Assembly: GCF_030270585.1 (NCBI RefSeq)
Contig: NZ_BSYI01000018.1
Location: 25,573-89,572 of the forward strand
Length of the DNA stretch: 64,000 nucleotides
Source of the DNA: Paralimibaculum aggregatum
GTDB taxonomy: Bacteria > Pseudomonadota > Alphaproteobacteria > Rhodobacterales > Rhodobacteraceae
Direction: 5' to 3'
Shown: positions 10,263 through 19,667 of the stretch, piece by piece
Position numbering within the stretch: the first letter of the stretch is position 1
Layout of the letters: every line of letters starts with the position of its first letter
Made by a program: the position numbers and the translations under genes
The notes under the pieces: model-generated
The model's input: only the letters and a program-made list of their open reading frames with translations
Told to the model about the DNA's origin: nothing
Database searches by the model: none

Positions 10263-10912
10263 TGTCGGTGCTCGGCCGGATCGTCGAGCGCCTGCGGCCA
10301 CGCCCGGCGGCACGCGCGGGGGAGTTCTCCTCCGCCGCCTACTGGGACGGGCGCTATCGCAGCGGCGGCAATTCCGGCAGCGGCTCCTACGGCAAGTTCG
10401 CCGAGTACAAGGCCGCCGCGATCAACGCCCATGTCGCCGAGCACGGGCTGACCCGCGCGATCGAGTTCGGCTGCGGCGACGGCAACCAGGCGGCGCTGCT
10501 CGAGATCGCTGACTATACCGGCATCGACATCTCGCCGAAGGCGGTGGCGCTCTGCCGGGAGAAGCTCGGCCACCTGCCCGGCCGGCACTTCTTCGAGACC
10601 GCGGATCGCGGCGCCTATTCAGGCACTTACGATCTCGCGCTCTCGCTCGACGTGATCTATCATCTGGTGGAGGACGAGGTCTTCGACCGCTACATGGCCG
10701 ATCTCTTCGACCATGCCGGCGGGCATGTGATGATCTACGCCTCCGACCATGACGAGCAGACGCCGGACAGCCATGTCCGCCATCGCCGCCACAGCGCCTG
10801 GGTCGCCGCCAACCGGCCGGACTGGACCTGTGCCGCGCGTCTCGAGAACCCCCATGCCGGCCCCTGGCCGGAGGGCAGCTTCGCCTTCTTCACGCTCTAC
10901 CGGCGCGGCTGA
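10262..10912 (+). CDS. Class I SAM-dependent methyltransferase inside the sdh operon
   Basis: 216 residues. Motif I is AIEFGCGDGNQAALL (about residues 62-76), followed by YTGIDISPKAVALC and the acidic SLDVIYHLVEDEVFDRYM, where motif post-II usually lies. The N-terminal segment AYWDGRYRSGGNSGSGSYGKFAEYKA is typical of methyltransferases found with polysaccharide or sugar-modifying genes. No membrane segment. It overlaps the sdhA stop by one base, which makes it part of the sdh transcript. The substrate is unknown. It is not similar to the methyltransferase that follows beyond the general fold, so it is not a recent duplicate. Confidence 0.8.
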   Translation: MSVLGRIVERLRPRPAARAGEFSSAAYWDGRYRSGGNSGSGSYGKFAEYKAAAINAHVAEHGLTRAIEFGCGDGNQAALLEIADYTGIDISPKAVALCREKLGHLPGRHFFETADRGAYSGTYDLALSLDVIYHLVEDEVFDRYMADLFDHAGGHVMIYASDHDEQTPDSHVRHRRHSAWVAANRPDWTCAARLENPHAGPWPEGSFAFFTLYRRG

Positions 10913-10945
10913 GCCCGCCCGCTGACCAGGACCGCGACCCGACCC

Positions 10946-11776
10946 ATGGACGAGCACACCGCCACCGCCGCGCCCGCGAGCCCCGGCCCCGAGCCGGCCG
11001 GCAAGGCCGCGCGCACCGGCCCTGCCCGCCCCGTCTGGTCGGCCCCCGGCAGCCGCGGCGCCGCCGAGATCGCCGAGATCCTCGCCTTCCGCGAGGCCCG
11101 TGCCCGTGCCCATCTCGAGCGGCTGGCGGCCGAGGGGCCGGTGCGGCGTTGCCCGGTCTGCGGCCATGAGGGGCGCTTCGCCCCGGTGCGCCAGAAGCCC
11201 GGCATCTGGTGCCCGCAATGCGACAGCCGCCCCCGCCACCGGCTGCTCAAGCTCTGGATCGACCGCGAGATGCGCCTGCCCGCCGGCGCGGAGGTGCTGC
11301 ATTTCGCCGCCGAACCCTGGGTGCGGGCGGAGATGGAGGCCCGCGGCGCGCGCTACCGCACGGCCGACATCACCGATGCCTTCGATCTCCGCCTCGATCT
11401 CGAGGCGATCGCCCTGCCCGATGCCAGCCTCGACATGGTGATCGCCAACCACGTGCTCGAGCATGTGGACGATGCCAGGGCGCTGGCCGAGCTGTTCCGG
11501 GTGCTGCGCCCGGGCGGGCTGGCGGTGCTGACGGTGCCGCTGGTCGAGGGCTGGGAGCAGACCTACGAGGTGCCCGGCCTCGATGCCGAGACCCGCGCGC
11601 TGCGCTATGGCGATGCCGACCACCGGCGCTTCTATGGCCGCGATCTCCGCGACCGGGTCCGCGCCGCCGGCTTTCGCCTCGGCGAGTTCGCCGCGGTCGA
11701 GCCGGACGTCTCAGCCCATGCGCTGCACCGGGGCGAGCGGATCTTCCTCGCCGCCAGGCCGGAGGCCGCGCCGTGA
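10946..11776 (+). CDS. SAM-dependent methyltransferase with N-terminal zinc ribbon
   Basis: 276 residues. An alanine/proline-rich tail of about 35 residues is followed by a likely zinc ribbon CPVC-x16-CPQC (about residues 69-92) ending in [11 protein letters not shown], then a methyltransferase domain with [43 protein letters not shown] and [19 protein letters not shown]. The NHVLEHV motif is typical of class I enzymes in glycan biosynthesis loci. 33 bp after the first methyltransferase and 73 bp before sdhB. No glycan genes are nearby and its substrate is unknown. An AGGA lies about 14 nt upstream of the ATG. Confidence 0.8.
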   Translation: MDEHTATAAPASPGPEPAGKAARTGPARPVWSAPGSRGAAEIAEILAFREARARAHLERLAAEGPVRRCPVCGHEGRFAPVRQKPGIWCPQCDSRPRHRLLKLWIDREMRLPAGAEVLHFAAEPWVRAEMEARGARYRTADITDAFDLRLDLEAIALPDASLDMVIANHVLEHVDDARALAELFRVLRPGGLAVLTVPLVEGWEQTYEVPGLDAETRALRYGDADHRRFYGRDLRDRVRAAGFRLGEFAAVEPDVSAHALHRGERIFLAARPEAAP

Positions 11777-11849
11777 CCGATACCAGACATGCCCGCCCGG
11801 CACGCCGCCGCCCGGGCCCCCACAGATCCCACGCGACCCGGAGGTAACG

Positions 11850-12629
11850 ATGGTTGAATTCTCGCTCCCCAAGAACTCGCGCATCCGCGTCGGCAAGACC
11901 TGGCCGAAGCCGGAGAACGCCAAGGACCTCCGCGAGATCCGTGTCTATCGCTATGATCCGGACGGCGACGAGACGCCGCGCGTCGACACCTATTTCATCG
12001 ATGCCGCCGATTGCGGGCCGATGCTGCTCGACGCGATCATCAAGATCAAGAACGAGATCGACCCGACGCTGACCTTCCGCCGCTCCTGCCGCGAGGGGAT
12101 CTGCGGCTCCTGCGCGATGAACATCGACGGCACCAACACGCTGGCCTGCACCAAGGGCCTCGACGAGGTGAAGGGCGTCATCAAGATCTACCCGCTGCCG
12201 CACATGCCGGTGGTGAAGGACCTGGTGCCGGACCTGACGCATTTCTACGCCCAGCACGCCGAGGTGCAGCCCTATCTCAAGACCGAGACGCCGACGCCCG
12301 AGAAGGAGTGGCGCCAGTCCATCGAGGACCGCTCGAAGCTCGACGGGCTCTACGAGTGCGTGATGTGCGCCTGCTGCTCGACCTCCTGCCCGAGCTACTG
12401 GTGGAACGGCGACCGCTATCTCGGCCCGGCAGCGCTGCTGCATGCCTATCGCTGGCTGATCGACAGCCGCGACGAGGCCACGGGCGAGCGGCTCGACGAT
12501 CTCGAGGACCCGTTCCGGCTCTATCGCTGCCACACCATCATGAACTGCGCCAAGACCTGCCCGAAGGGGCTGAACCCGGCGAAGGCGATCGCCGAGATCA
12601 AGAAGATGATGGTCGAGCGCCAGGTCTGA
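11850..12629 (+). CDS. sdhB: Succinate dehydrogenase iron-sulfur subunit
   Basis: 259 residues, carries the electron-transfer chain of complex II. The 2Fe-2S ligands lie in CREGICGSC and the later TLAC; the 4Fe-4S and 3Fe-4S ligands in [17 protein letters not shown] and [17 protein letters not shown]. The start ATG at 11850 has a strong GGAGGTAAC just upstream, so sdhB can be translated on its own even though it is 1.6 kb from sdhA. A longer in-frame reading to 11583 would overlap the methyltransferase gene and has no family support. Confidence 0.96.
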   Translation: MVEFSLPKNSRIRVGKTWPKPENAKDLREIRVYRYDPDGDETPRVDTYFIDAADCGPMLLDAIIKIKNEIDPTLTFRRSCREGICGSCAMNIDGTNTLACTKGLDEVKGVIKIYPLPHMPVVKDLVPDLTHFYAQHAEVQPYLKTETPTPEKEWRQSIEDRSKLDGLYECVMCACCSTSCPSYWWNGDRYLGPAALLHAYRWLIDSRDEATGERLDDLEDPFRLYRCHTIMNCAKTCPKGLNPAKAIAEIKKMMVERQV

Positions 12630-12675
12630 TCCCGGAGACGCGGGCGGGGCGCGCGGCGGCGGCCCTGCATGCCCG

Positions 12676-12694
12676 GCGGGGGATGGTTCCCCGC
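12676..12694. terminator. Hairpin between sdhB and the AraC-type gene
   Basis: GCGGGG (12676-12681) and CCCCGC (12689-12694) pair across a 7-nt loop between convergent genes. Short stem without a clear T-run. It may serve as a two-way terminator. Confidence 0.35.
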
Positions 12695-12741
12695 GGGAGC
12701 GCGCCGGAGCCCTGCCCGGCCCGCGGCCGTGCCAGCCGGGC

Positions 12742-13584
12742 TCAGCCGCTCTTCGGCGTGACCGGCACCCAGATCTCCACCAGACCGGTGCCGGTGCCCG
12801 GGTCGAAGCGGTCGTCGTAGCGCTCGAATTCCGGGCCCGCGGCGGCAAATCCCGACCGCGGCAGCCATGTGCCGAAGATCGCGCGGAAGCTGCGGTGGAT
12901 CTCGGTGACCTGCCCCCGGTGCTCGAAGACCGCGTATCGCGCCGTCGCCAGCCGCGCGGTGGCGAAATCCGGCGGCACCGCGCCCGGATCCGTGACCGCG
13001 ACCGCGGCCATGTAGCCGAAGCCGCCTTCCCCGTCGAAATCCCGGCAGAGGCCGTAGACCTCGGCGCCGCTGCGGCCGGGGATCTCGTCCACCACCTCGC
13101 CGAAACGCTGCCAGAGCGCCGGGATGGTGGCCCGCGTCGCGGCGGTGTAGCGGCCCTCCAGCCCGGCAAGATGGATGGGGCCGGCCTCGACCATGCGCGG
13201 CTCGGGAAGGTTGGTGGGGGCGGTGTCGTTCGGCATGGCGATGCGCTCCTGCATGCTGAGGCTTGCGGTGGACCGGGCCGCCCGCACCGCCTCCGGCGGC
13301 ACGCCGAATTCCTGGCGGAAGGCCCGGGTGAAGGCTTCGTGCGAGCCGTAGCCGTTCTCCAGCGCCACCTCGATGAGGCGCGCGCTGCCGCCGGCCACCA
13401 TGCGGGCCGCCTCGGCCAGGCGCCGGCCGCGGAGATAGCCCATCACCGGCCGCCCGGTGGCGCGCTGGAAGCTCCGCGCCAGATGGTGGCGCGAGACCCC
13501 GGCATCACGGGCGATGTCGGCCAGCGTCAGCGGTCGGCAGCGGTTGGTCTCGATGAACCAGAGGGCGCGGGCGACGATCTGCAT
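12742..13584 (-). CDS. AraC-family regulator with GyrI-like effector domain
   Basis: 280 residues. Residues 1-100 form an AraC double helix-turn-helix: RPLTLADIARDAGVSRHHLARSFQ is the first HTH, and LIEVALENGYGSHEAFTRAFRQEFGVPPEAVR is the second, with the canonical AFRQ.FG.SP-type end. From about residue 128 a GyrI/SOUL-type ligand domain starts (MVEAGPIHLAGLEGRYTAATRATIPALW), ending in the usual VEIWVPVTP. This layout (N-terminal HTH, C-terminal effector domain) is that of Rob/SoxS-like multidrug or stress regulators. The start at 13584 (MQIVARALWFIETN) is the first methionine before the conserved domain; its ribosome site is weak. Its ligand is unknown. Confidence 0.82.
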   Translation of the reverse strand: MQIVARALWFIETNRCRPLTLADIARDAGVSRHHLARSFQRATGRPVMGYLRGRRLAEAARMVAGGSARLIEVALENGYGSHEAFTRAFRQEFGVPPEAVRAARSTASLSMQERIAMPNDTAPTNLPEPRMVEAGPIHLAGLEGRYTAATRATIPALWQRFGEVVDEIPGRSGAEVYGLCRDFDGEGGFGYMAAVAVTDPGAVPPDFATARLATARYAVFEHRGQVTEIHRSFRAIFGTWLPRSGFAAAGPEFERYDDRFDPGTGTGLVEIWVPVTPKSG

Positions 13585-13681
13585 GCGGCGGGCATCCGGT
13601 GGCTTCGGCTCGATGACGGCAGCGTGCCCGATTCGCCGCGCCGCCGCTTGACCGCGATTGCCCTCTTCCGGCCTTGGGCCC

Positions 13682-14383
13682 TCAGCCCTCGGCGAGCAGG
13701 TGCAGGAGCCGCACGGCAGCGTGGAAATCCGCCTCGCGCCGGGCCGCATGGGCGGCCGCCTCGGCATCCTCGCCCCACTGCTCGATGTTCCAGTCCTCGT
13801 CGACCCGGCTGGCATGCCAGGCATCCTGCGCGGCGAGATCGCCGGAGAGCACCGCGAGCCCGATCACCAGCGAGCCCGACAGCGTCACCAGCTCGTGCAG
13901 CGCGGTGAGTTCCCAGGGGTCGCGCGCCTCCACCGCCGCGGCGAGACGGGCGAGCGCCTCCGGCGGCTGCGCGACATGCACGATCCCCACGGTTTGCACG
14001 AGCCGGGCGCCATGGGCCTCGGCCGCCCAGGCCAGCAGCGGGTCCCAGACGGCGGCCTGCCGCTCGGCGAGCTCGGGCGGATGCGGCGCACGGTAGCAGA
14101 GCAGGTCGCTCTCGCCGAAGCCGGCGACGCGGGCGGCGATCGCCGCGCGCTCCGGCACCACCCGGTCGATCGCGACATTGACCGCGCGGGTCACCGGCAT
14201 GGCGCGCGGATCGACCGTCTCCCCCACCGCCTCCCATTCCGCGGCCATCGCGGCCGCCACGGCGCGGGACGGCACCGCCACGGGAGCCCTGGCCGGCGTG
14301 TTGAGCGGGCGGCCGTCGAGCGCGACGCCGAAGCCCGCGCCCTCCGCCTCGACGACGCCGGCAGCCTTCCAGAACCGCTTCAT
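13682..14383 (-). CDS. ATP12-type chaperone, probable F1-ATPase assembly factor
   Basis: 233 residues, Pfam ATP12 family. Motifs: MKRFWKAAGVVEAEG at the start (KRFWK is diagnostic), DGRPLNTPARAPVAVPS, MAAEWEAVGETVDPRAMPVTR and, later, LLAWAAEAHGARL with HELVTLSGSLVIGLAVLSG. In mitochondria ATP12 chaperones the F1 alpha subunit; alphaproteobacterial copies are presumed to do the same. The ATG at 14383 overlaps the stop of the HAD gene (ATGA, 14380-14383), so the two genes are translationally coupled. Family length matches. Confidence 0.88.
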   Translation of the reverse strand: MKRFWKAAGVVEAEGAGFGVALDGRPLNTPARAPVAVPSRAVAAAMAAEWEAVGETVDPRAMPVTRAVNVAIDRVVPERAAIAARVAGFGESDLLCYRAPHPPELAERQAAVWDPLLAWAAEAHGARLVQTVGIVHVAQPPEALARLAAAVEARDPWELTALHELVTLSGSLVIGLAVLSGDLAAQDAWHASRVDEDWNIEQWGEDAEAAAHAARREADFHAAVRLLHLLAEG

Positions 14384-15063
14384 GCCACCCCCCGTTCGCC
14401 CCAGAGCGCCTCGAGCGCGCCGTCGAGCCGGTCGAAGCTCTCGAGCACCGCCTCGGCGCCGCCCCGGACCAGACGCTCCGGCCGGTGATAGCCCCAGCCG
14501 ACGCCGAGTGCCCGGACACCGGCGGCCCGGGCCATCGCCATGTCGTATTCGGTGTCGCCCACCACCACCGCATGCTCGGCCGCGACGCCGGTGGCGGCGA
14601 GGCAGTTGAACACCATCGCCGGAGCGGGCTTGGAGGGCGCGTCGTCGGCGGTCTGGGTCGCGAGGAAGCGCCCGGCCAGCCCGTGAGTGCCGAGGATATG
14701 GTCGAGCCCGCGGCGCGCCTTGCCGGTGGCGATGCCGAGCAGGTAGCCGGCGGCGTCGAGCCGGTCGATCGCCTCGCGTGCGCCCGGGTAGAACGCGGCC
14801 TCGGCCTCGCCGCCTCCGGCGATGCGCTGGGCGTGGTAGCAGTCCTTGTAGTGCTGCACGAGCGCCATGCGGGTCGGCTCCGGCAGCTCCGGCGAGAGCA
14901 CCGCCATCGCCTCGGGCAGCGAGAGCCCGACGATGCCGAGCACCGCCTCGCGCGGCGGCGCCGGCAGGTCCATCGCCGCGAAGGCGCCCGCCATCGCGGC
15001 GGTGATGCTGGTCTGGCTGTCGACCAGGGTACCGTCGACATCGAAGATCACGAGCTTGAGCAT
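14380..15063 (-). CDS. HAD-superfamily hydrolase, phosphoglycolate-phosphatase like
   Basis: 227 residues, HAD-IA. Catalytic motif I is VIFDVDGTLVDSQ (nucleophile D9, acid/base D11). Motif II is IATGKARRGL, motif III KPAPAMVFNCL and motif IV VVVGDTEYDMAMARAAGV. Similar to Gph and PpaX-type phosphatases, with a C1 cap between residues 16 and 90. It starts MLKLVIFDVDG at 15063, the first codon of the conserved domain. It is coupled to the ATP12 gene by a 4-bp overlap, a pairing common in Rhodobacterales. The substrate is not assignable from sequence. Confidence 0.85.
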   Translation of the reverse strand: MLKLVIFDVDGTLVDSQTSITAAMAGAFAAMDLPAPPREAVLGIVGLSLPEAMAVLSPELPEPTRMALVQHYKDCYHAQRIAGGGEAEAAFYPGAREAIDRLDAAGYLLGIATGKARRGLDHILGTHGLAGRFLATQTADDAPSKPAPAMVFNCLAATGVAAEHAVVVGDTEYDMAMARAAGVRALGVGWGYHRPERLVRGGAEAVLESFDRLDGALEALWGERGVA

Positions 15064-15213
15064 GGCGTTCGGAAACCGTTCGTCTGATCCTGCCCGAATG
15101 CCGCAACAGTGCCCGCGGCAGGGCGCCGGCCCCCTCATGCCAGAGATCAAACGGCATTGACAGAGCCCCGGGCAGCCCCCACGATTTTTTCAGCCAAGCG
15201 GAGGAAGATACCG

Positions 15214-15645
15214 ATGAATGTCAAGCAGATCCTGTCGATGAAGGGCTCCTCGGACGTTGCGACCATCGCGCCGGCCGCACAGCTCAGGGACGCGGCCAAG
15301 GTGCTTGGCGAGAAGCGCTACGGCGCGCTCGTGGTGTCGAACGACGGCGCGACCGTCTCGGGCATCATCTCGGAGCGCGACATCGTGCGCGCGCTCGGCC
15401 GCGACGGGCCGCAATGCCTCGATGTTCCGGTCTCGGTGCACATGACCGCCAAGGTCGAGACCTGCGCACCGAACGACAGCGTGCTCTCGGTGATGGAGAG
15501 CATGACCAACGGCCGCTTCCGCCACATGCCCGTGGTGCAGGAGGGGCGGATGATCGGCATCCTCTCGATCGGCGATGTGGTGAAGGCCCGCATCAAGCAG
15601 ATGGAGGAGGAGAACATCCAGATGGTGAACATGCTGCACGGCTGA
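15214..15645 (+). CDS. CBS-domain pair protein
   Basis: 143 residues, essentially two CBS motifs and nothing else: residues 1-65 with MNVKQILSMKGSSDVATIAP and GIISERDIVRALG, then residues 75-135 with VHMTAKVETCAPNDSVLSVMESMTNGRFRHMPVV and GILSIGDVVKARI. Such stand-alone CBS pairs bind adenosyl nucleotides and regulate partner proteins; the partner is unknown. GGAGGAAGATACC precedes the ATG. Diverges from the HAD/ATP12 operon with a 150-bp shared promoter region. Confidence 0.88.
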   Translation: MNVKQILSMKGSSDVATIAPAAQLRDAAKVLGEKRYGALVVSNDGATVSGIISERDIVRALGRDGPQCLDVPVSVHMTAKVETCAPNDSVLSVMESMTNGRFRHMPVVQEGRMIGILSIGDVVKARIKQMEEENIQMVNMLHG

Positions 15646-15746
15646 GGCCGGGCCGCCGCTTCGCGCGTCATGCGCGACATTTTCTTGCTTGACCGGGCGC
15701 TGCCGGGGTGATCCGTTGCGTCCGGTCGCGGCAAGGGGAGGCAGGC

Positions 15747-16250
15747 ATGCGCGTGGGGCTCTATCCGGGGACGTTCGACCCCGTTACCTTCGGCCATCTC
15801 GACGTGATCCGGCGCGCCGCCAAGCTGGTCGACAAGCTGGTGATCGGCGTCGCGATCAACCGCGACAAGGGCCCGCTCTTCACGCTGGAGGAGCGCGTCG
15901 CGCTGCTGGAGGCGGAAACCGCGAAGATCTCCGAGGCCACCGGCACGGTGATCGAGGCCCATCCGTTCGAGAACCTGCTGATGCGGTTCGCCGAGGAGGT
16001 CGGCGCGCAGGTCATCGTGCGCGGGCTGCGCGCGGTCTCGGACTTCGAGTACGAGTTCCAGATGGTCGGCATGAACCGGGCGCTGAACGACGAGATCGAG
16101 ATGGTGTTCCTGATGGCCGATGCGCAGCATCAGGCGATCGCCTCGAAGCTGGTGAAGGAGATCGCGCGGATGGGCGGCGATGTCTCCCGTTTCGTCCCGG
16201 AGCGCGTGGTCGGCGAGCTGCGCCACAAGCTCCACCGCAAGGCCGGCTGA
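15747..16250 (+). CDS. coaD: Phosphopantetheine adenylyltransferase
   Basis: 167 residues, the penultimate step of coenzyme A synthesis (4'-phosphopantetheine + ATP to dephospho-CoA). MRVGLYPGTFDPVTFGH holds the nucleotidyltransferase T/HxGH motif (residues 14-17). VIVRGLRAVSDFEYEFQM and the C-terminal ISSKLVKEI-type helix (here IASKLVKEIARMGGDVSRFVP) are both intact. AAGGGGAGG lies upstream of the ATG at 15747. Length is normal for the family. Confidence 0.95.
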   Translation: MRVGLYPGTFDPVTFGHLDVIRRAAKLVDKLVIGVAINRDKGPLFTLEERVALLEAETAKISEATGTVIEAHPFENLLMRFAEEVGAQVIVRGLRAVSDFEYEFQMVGMNRALNDEIEMVFLMADAQHQAIASKLVKEIARMGGDVSRFVPERVVGELRHKLHRKAG

Positions 16251-16325
16251 GCCGCCGCCGGCCGCGCGGCATAGGCCCGCGGCCGGCGCTGCGCGCTTCG
16301 TGATGCGCGTTCGGCGTGTGCGCGT

Positions 16326-16353
16326 TTGACGGCGCGCACGGTCTCGGTTAGGG
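16326..16353 (+). promoter_or_regulatory. Sigma-70-type promoter for the cyclophilin gene
   Basis: TTGACG (16326-16331) and TTAGGG (16348-16353) are separated by 16 bp, a common housekeeping pattern in Rhodobacterales. Transcription would start about 25-28 nt upstream of the ATG at 16387. Confidence 0.5.
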
Positions 16354-16386
16354 CTCGCCCGACCCACCCACCGGAGGAACGCAACC

Positions 16387-16953
16387 ATGCTGAAGAAACT
16401 CGGCCTCGCCGTCGCCCTCCTCACCCTCAGCCTGACGGAGGCAAGCGCCGTGGATATCAAGGACCCGGAGAACACCCTGGTGATCGAGCTCGAGAGCGGG
16501 CCGGTCTATATCGAGATGCTGCCGGATGTTGCGCCCGAGCATGTCGCGCGGATCAAGGAGCTCGCCCGCTCCGGCCAGTACGACAACGTCGCCTTCCACC
16601 GCGTGATCGAGGGCTTCATGGCCCAGACCGGCGACGTGCAGTTCGGCGACCTGGAGGACGGCTTCGAGGCGCGCCGCGCCGGCACCGGCGGCTCCGACCT
16701 GCCCGACCTGCCGGCCGAATTCTCCAAGGTGCCCTTCGACCGCGGCGCGGTCGGCATGGCGCGCACCCAGGACCCGAACAGCGCCAACAGCCAGTTCTTC
16801 ATCATGTTCGCCGAGGGCCACTTCCTCAACGGGCAGTACACCGTCTGGGGCCAGGTGATCGACGGCATGGAGCATGTCGACAAGATCAAGCGCGGCGAGC
16901 CGGTGCCCGATCCCGACCGCATGGTCAAGGTGACGGTCGCCGCCGACAACTGA
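16387..16953 (+). CDS. Periplasmic cyclophilin-type peptidyl-prolyl isomerase
   Basis: 188 residues. Signal peptide MLKKLGLAVALLTLSLTEASA (about 21 residues), then a cyclophilin domain: NVAFHRVIEGFMAQTGD carries the catalytic arginine, AVGMARTQDPNSANSQFFIMF the active-site Met-Ala and Gln-Phe-Phe motifs, and LNGQYTVWGQVIDGMEHVDKI the C-terminal strand. It accelerates proline isomerisation of exported proteins. A normal ribosome site (CGGAGGAACGCAACC) and a promoter lie upstream. queA follows 125 bp later. Confidence 0.92.
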   Translation: MLKKLGLAVALLTLSLTEASAVDIKDPENTLVIELESGPVYIEMLPDVAPEHVARIKELARSGQYDNVAFHRVIEGFMAQTGDVQFGDLEDGFEARRAGTGGSDLPDLPAEFSKVPFDRGAVGMARTQDPNSANSQFFIMFAEGHFLNGQYTVWGQVIDGMEHVDKIKRGEPVPDPDRMVKVTVAADN

Positions 16954-17078
16954 TCGGCCGAAACGCAGCATATGGCTTCGGCATGGGTCCGGCATGGCAG
17001 GGTTTCGCCGTCCGGGTCCTGCCGGGGCCGTGCCGCGCAGGCTGACGCGCCGTTCCACGCCCGGCCCGGAGGACAGCC

Positions 17079-18257
17079 ATGGCCGCGCCCGAGAGCCCCG
17101 ACGCACCGCCCGCGGGCGGTGCCTCTTCCGCCTCGCCGGTCTCGACCGGGACGGGGACCGATCTCGACGCCTTCGACTTCACGCTGCCGGAGGAGCTGAT
17201 CGCGCTCCGCCCGGTGCGCCCGCGCCCCGCCTCGCGCCTGCTGCTGGCCGAGGGCGCCGGCCCCGGCGGCCGCCCGCCGCGCGACCTCCACGTGCACGAC
17301 CTGCCCGCCCTGCTCGCCCCCGGCGACATGCTGGTCTTCAACGACACCCGCGTGATCCCGGCACAGCTCGCCGGCATCCGCCACCGCGCCGGCGCCGCTC
17401 CCGGAGAGGGCACCGCCCGCATCGAGGCGACGCTGATCCGGCGCCTGCGCGCGGATGCATGGGCCGCGCTCGCCCGCCCCGCCAAGCGCCTCGCCCCCGG
17501 CGACCGGATCGCCTTCGGCAGCCTCGCCGCCACGGTCGAGGCCCGCGCCGGCGCCGAGGCGGTGCTGGTCTTCGACCGCGCCGGCGCCGAGCTCGACGCC
17601 GCCATCGCCGCCGAGGGCGCGATGCCGCTGCCGCCCTATATCGCCCGGCGCCGCCCGGCGGATGCGCAGGACCGGGAGGACTACCAGCCGGTGCTCGCGC
17701 GCCGCGAGGGCGCGGTCGCCGCCCCCACCGCCTCGCTGCATTTCGACGAGCCGCTGCTGGCCGCGCTCGATGCCGCCGGGATCGGCCGCGCGGTGCTGAC
17801 GCTGCATGTCGGCCCCGGCACCTTCCTGCCGGTGACCGCGAGCCGCATCGAGGAGCACCGGATGCACGCCGAATGGGGCGAGATCACCCCCGACACGGCG
17901 GCGGCGATCAATGCCGCGCGCGCCGCCGGCGGCCGCGTCATCGCCGTCGGCACCACGGTGCTGCGCCTGCTCGAGAGCGCCGCCGACGCGCGCGGCCGCA
18001 TCCGCCCCTTCATCGGCGAGACCGACATCTTCCTGCATCCCGGCGTGACGATCCGCTCGGTGGACGGGCTGATGACCAATTTCCACCTGCCGCGCTCCAC
18101 GCTGTTCATGCTGACCGCGGCGCTGATGGGCACCGAGCGGATGCAGGCGATCTATGCTCATGCCATCGCCGCGTGCTACCGCTTCTACTCCTATGGCGAC
18201 AGTTCGCTGCTGCTGCCGGGGCTTCCGCCGGGGCGTGTCGCGAAGACGTCACCGTAA
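17079..18257 (+). CDS. queA: S-adenosylmethionine:tRNA ribosyltransferase-isomerase
   Basis: 392 residues against about 350 in E. coli. It transfers and isomerises the ribosyl group of SAM onto preQ1 in tRNA, giving epoxyqueuosine. Motifs: [75 protein letters not shown] and [13 protein letters not shown]. The extra length is a low-complexity N-terminal tail (about 30 residues) and a short insertion after [21 protein letters not shown] precedes the ATG. Confidence 0.95.
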   Translation: MAAPESPDAPPAGGASSASPVSTGTGTDLDAFDFTLPEELIALRPVRPRPASRLLLAEGAGPGGRPPRDLHVHDLPALLAPGDMLVFNDTRVIPAQLAGIRHRAGAAPGEGTARIEATLIRRLRADAWAALARPAKRLAPGDRIAFGSLAATVEARAGAEAVLVFDRAGAELDAAIAAEGAMPLPPYIARRRPADAQDREDYQPVLARREGAVAAPTASLHFDEPLLAALDAAGIGRAVLTLHVGPGTFLPVTASRIEEHRMHAEWGEITPDTAAAINAARAAGGRVIAVGTTVLRLLESAADARGRIRPFIGETDIFLHPGVTIRSVDGLMTNFHLPRSTLFMLTAALMGTERMQAIYAHAIAACYRFYSYGDSSLLLPGLPPGRVAKTSP

Positions 18258-18346
18258 CGGTCTGGTCGCGACACCGATTGGCGCAATTGGGCGGTTTCGA
18301 CGGCGCCGGCTCTGGCAGGGAGGGGCGCAACCCAACGGAGGCCCAA

Positions 18347-19663
18347 ATGTCGCGCGTCTACTTCAACGCCTCGCCACTGCTGCTCGGCATGTTCCTGCTG
18401 ATGATCGGCAACGGTCTGCAGGGCACGGCGCTCGGCGTGCGCGGCGGGATCGAGGGCTTCGGCAACCTCGCCATGGGCTTCGTGATGTCGGGCTATTTCC
18501 TCGGCTTCCTGTTCGGCGCCCATCTCACGCCCTGGCTGCTGCGGCGGGTCGGCCATGTCCGGGTCTTCGCGGCGATGGCCTCGCTGATGTCGGCGGCGAT
18601 GGTGCTCTATGCCGCGCTGGTCGACCCGATCGCCTGGCTGCTGATGCGCATCCTCGTCGGCTTCTGCATGTCGAGCTGCTATATCGTCGCCGAGAGCTGG
18701 CTGAACGACAGCACCGACAACGCCCATCGGGGCCAGGTGCTCTCGGCCTATCTGATCGTGCAGATGATGGGCATCGTGCTGGCGCAGAGCCTACTCAACC
18801 TGGCCGATCCGGCGGGCTACGACCTCTTCGTGCTGATGGCGGTCTCGGTCTCGGTGGCGGTGGTGCCGATCCTGCTCTCGGCGACGCCGGTGCCGGTCTT
18901 CGAGACCACCAAGCGGATGTCGCTGGGCGCGCTCTACCGCACCTCGCCGCTCGGCGTAGTCGGCACGGTCGCGCTCGGCGGGGTCTTCGCCTGCCTGTTC
19001 GGCATGGGTGCGGTCTACGCCACCGAGATGGGGCTGTCGAACGAGCGGATCTCGATCTTCATCGGCGCGATCTATGTCGGCGGCATGCTGCTGCAATATC
19101 CCATCGGCTGGCTGTCGGACCGGATGGAGCGCCGCCTGCTGATCATCTCCTGCACCGCGATCGGCGCCGCTGCCTCGATGGTCGCGCTGATCTCGGGCGG
19201 CAACTTCACGGTCCTGGTGGCCGCGGCCTTCGTGATCGGCGGCATGGCTAACCCGCTCTACTCGCTGCTGATCGCACATACCAACGACTTCCTCGAGCAT
19301 GACGAGATGGCCTCCGCCGCCGGCGGCCTCATCATGCTGAACGGGCTCGGCGCGGTTGGCACCCCGATCCTCGTCGGCTATGTCATGGAGATCGCAGGGC
19401 CTGCGAGCTTCATGATCTTCGTCGGCGGCATTCTCGGCGGGATCGCGCTCTACGCGCTCTACCGCAGCACCGTGCGGCCCTCGACGCCGGTCGACGAGAC
19501 CGTGCCGATCGCGCCGATGGCGATGGTCTCCGGCCCGGTGGCCGGCAGCTATGCGCAGGAGATCGTCGCCGAGCAGGCCGAGGCCGAGGCGCTGGCCCGC
19601 GCCGAGGAAGAGGAAGAGGCGGCCGAGCCACGGACGGTGGCGGAGCGCCGCGACGGAGGCTAG
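18347..19663 (+). CDS. Major facilitator superfamily transporter
   Basis: 438 residues, 12 predicted membrane helices, followed by a charged, glutamate-rich cytoplasmic tail of about 45 residues (AEEEEEAAEPRTVAERRDGG). Typical MFS loop sequences include GAHLTPWLLRRVGHVRVF between helices 2 and 3 and GWLSDRMERRLLI between helices 8 and 9. SCYIVAESWLNDSTDNAHRGQVLSAY matches the subgroup annotated as YcaD-like permeases with unknown substrate. The start at 18347 is chosen from CGGAGGCCC upstream; the frame is open much further upstream, through queA, with no family support. Confidence 0.88.
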   Translation: MSRVYFNASPLLLGMFLLMIGNGLQGTALGVRGGIEGFGNLAMGFVMSGYFLGFLFGAHLTPWLLRRVGHVRVFAAMASLMSAAMVLYAALVDPIAWLLMRILVGFCMSSCYIVAESWLNDSTDNAHRGQVLSAYLIVQMMGIVLAQSLLNLADPAGYDLFVLMAVSVSVAVVPILLSATPVPVFETTKRMSLGALYRTSPLGVVGTVALGGVFACLFGMGAVYATEMGLSNERISIFIGAIYVGGMLLQYPIGWLSDRMERRLLIISCTAIGAAASMVALISGGNFTVLVAAAFVIGGMANPLYSLLIAHTNDFLEHDEMASAAGGLIMLNGLGAVGTPILVGYVMEIAGPASFMIFVGGILGGIALYALYRSTVRPSTPVDETVPIAPMAMVSGPVAGSYAQEIVAEQAEAEALARAEEEEEAAEPRTVAERRDGG

Positions 19664-19667
19664 ACGC

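Noticed and set aside
8415..10313. A 632-residue minus-strand frame opposite sdhA
   Set aside because: Shadow of sdhA, whose whole length is supported by motifs.
14380..15063. Assigning this HAD gene as gph
   Set aside because: HAD motifs are clear, but substrate choice within the family cannot be read from them, so no gene symbol was given.
16994..19663. An 889-residue protein fusing queA's shadow with the MFS transporter
   Set aside because: The MFS domain begins at 18347 with its own ribosome site; the upstream half is out of frame with queA.
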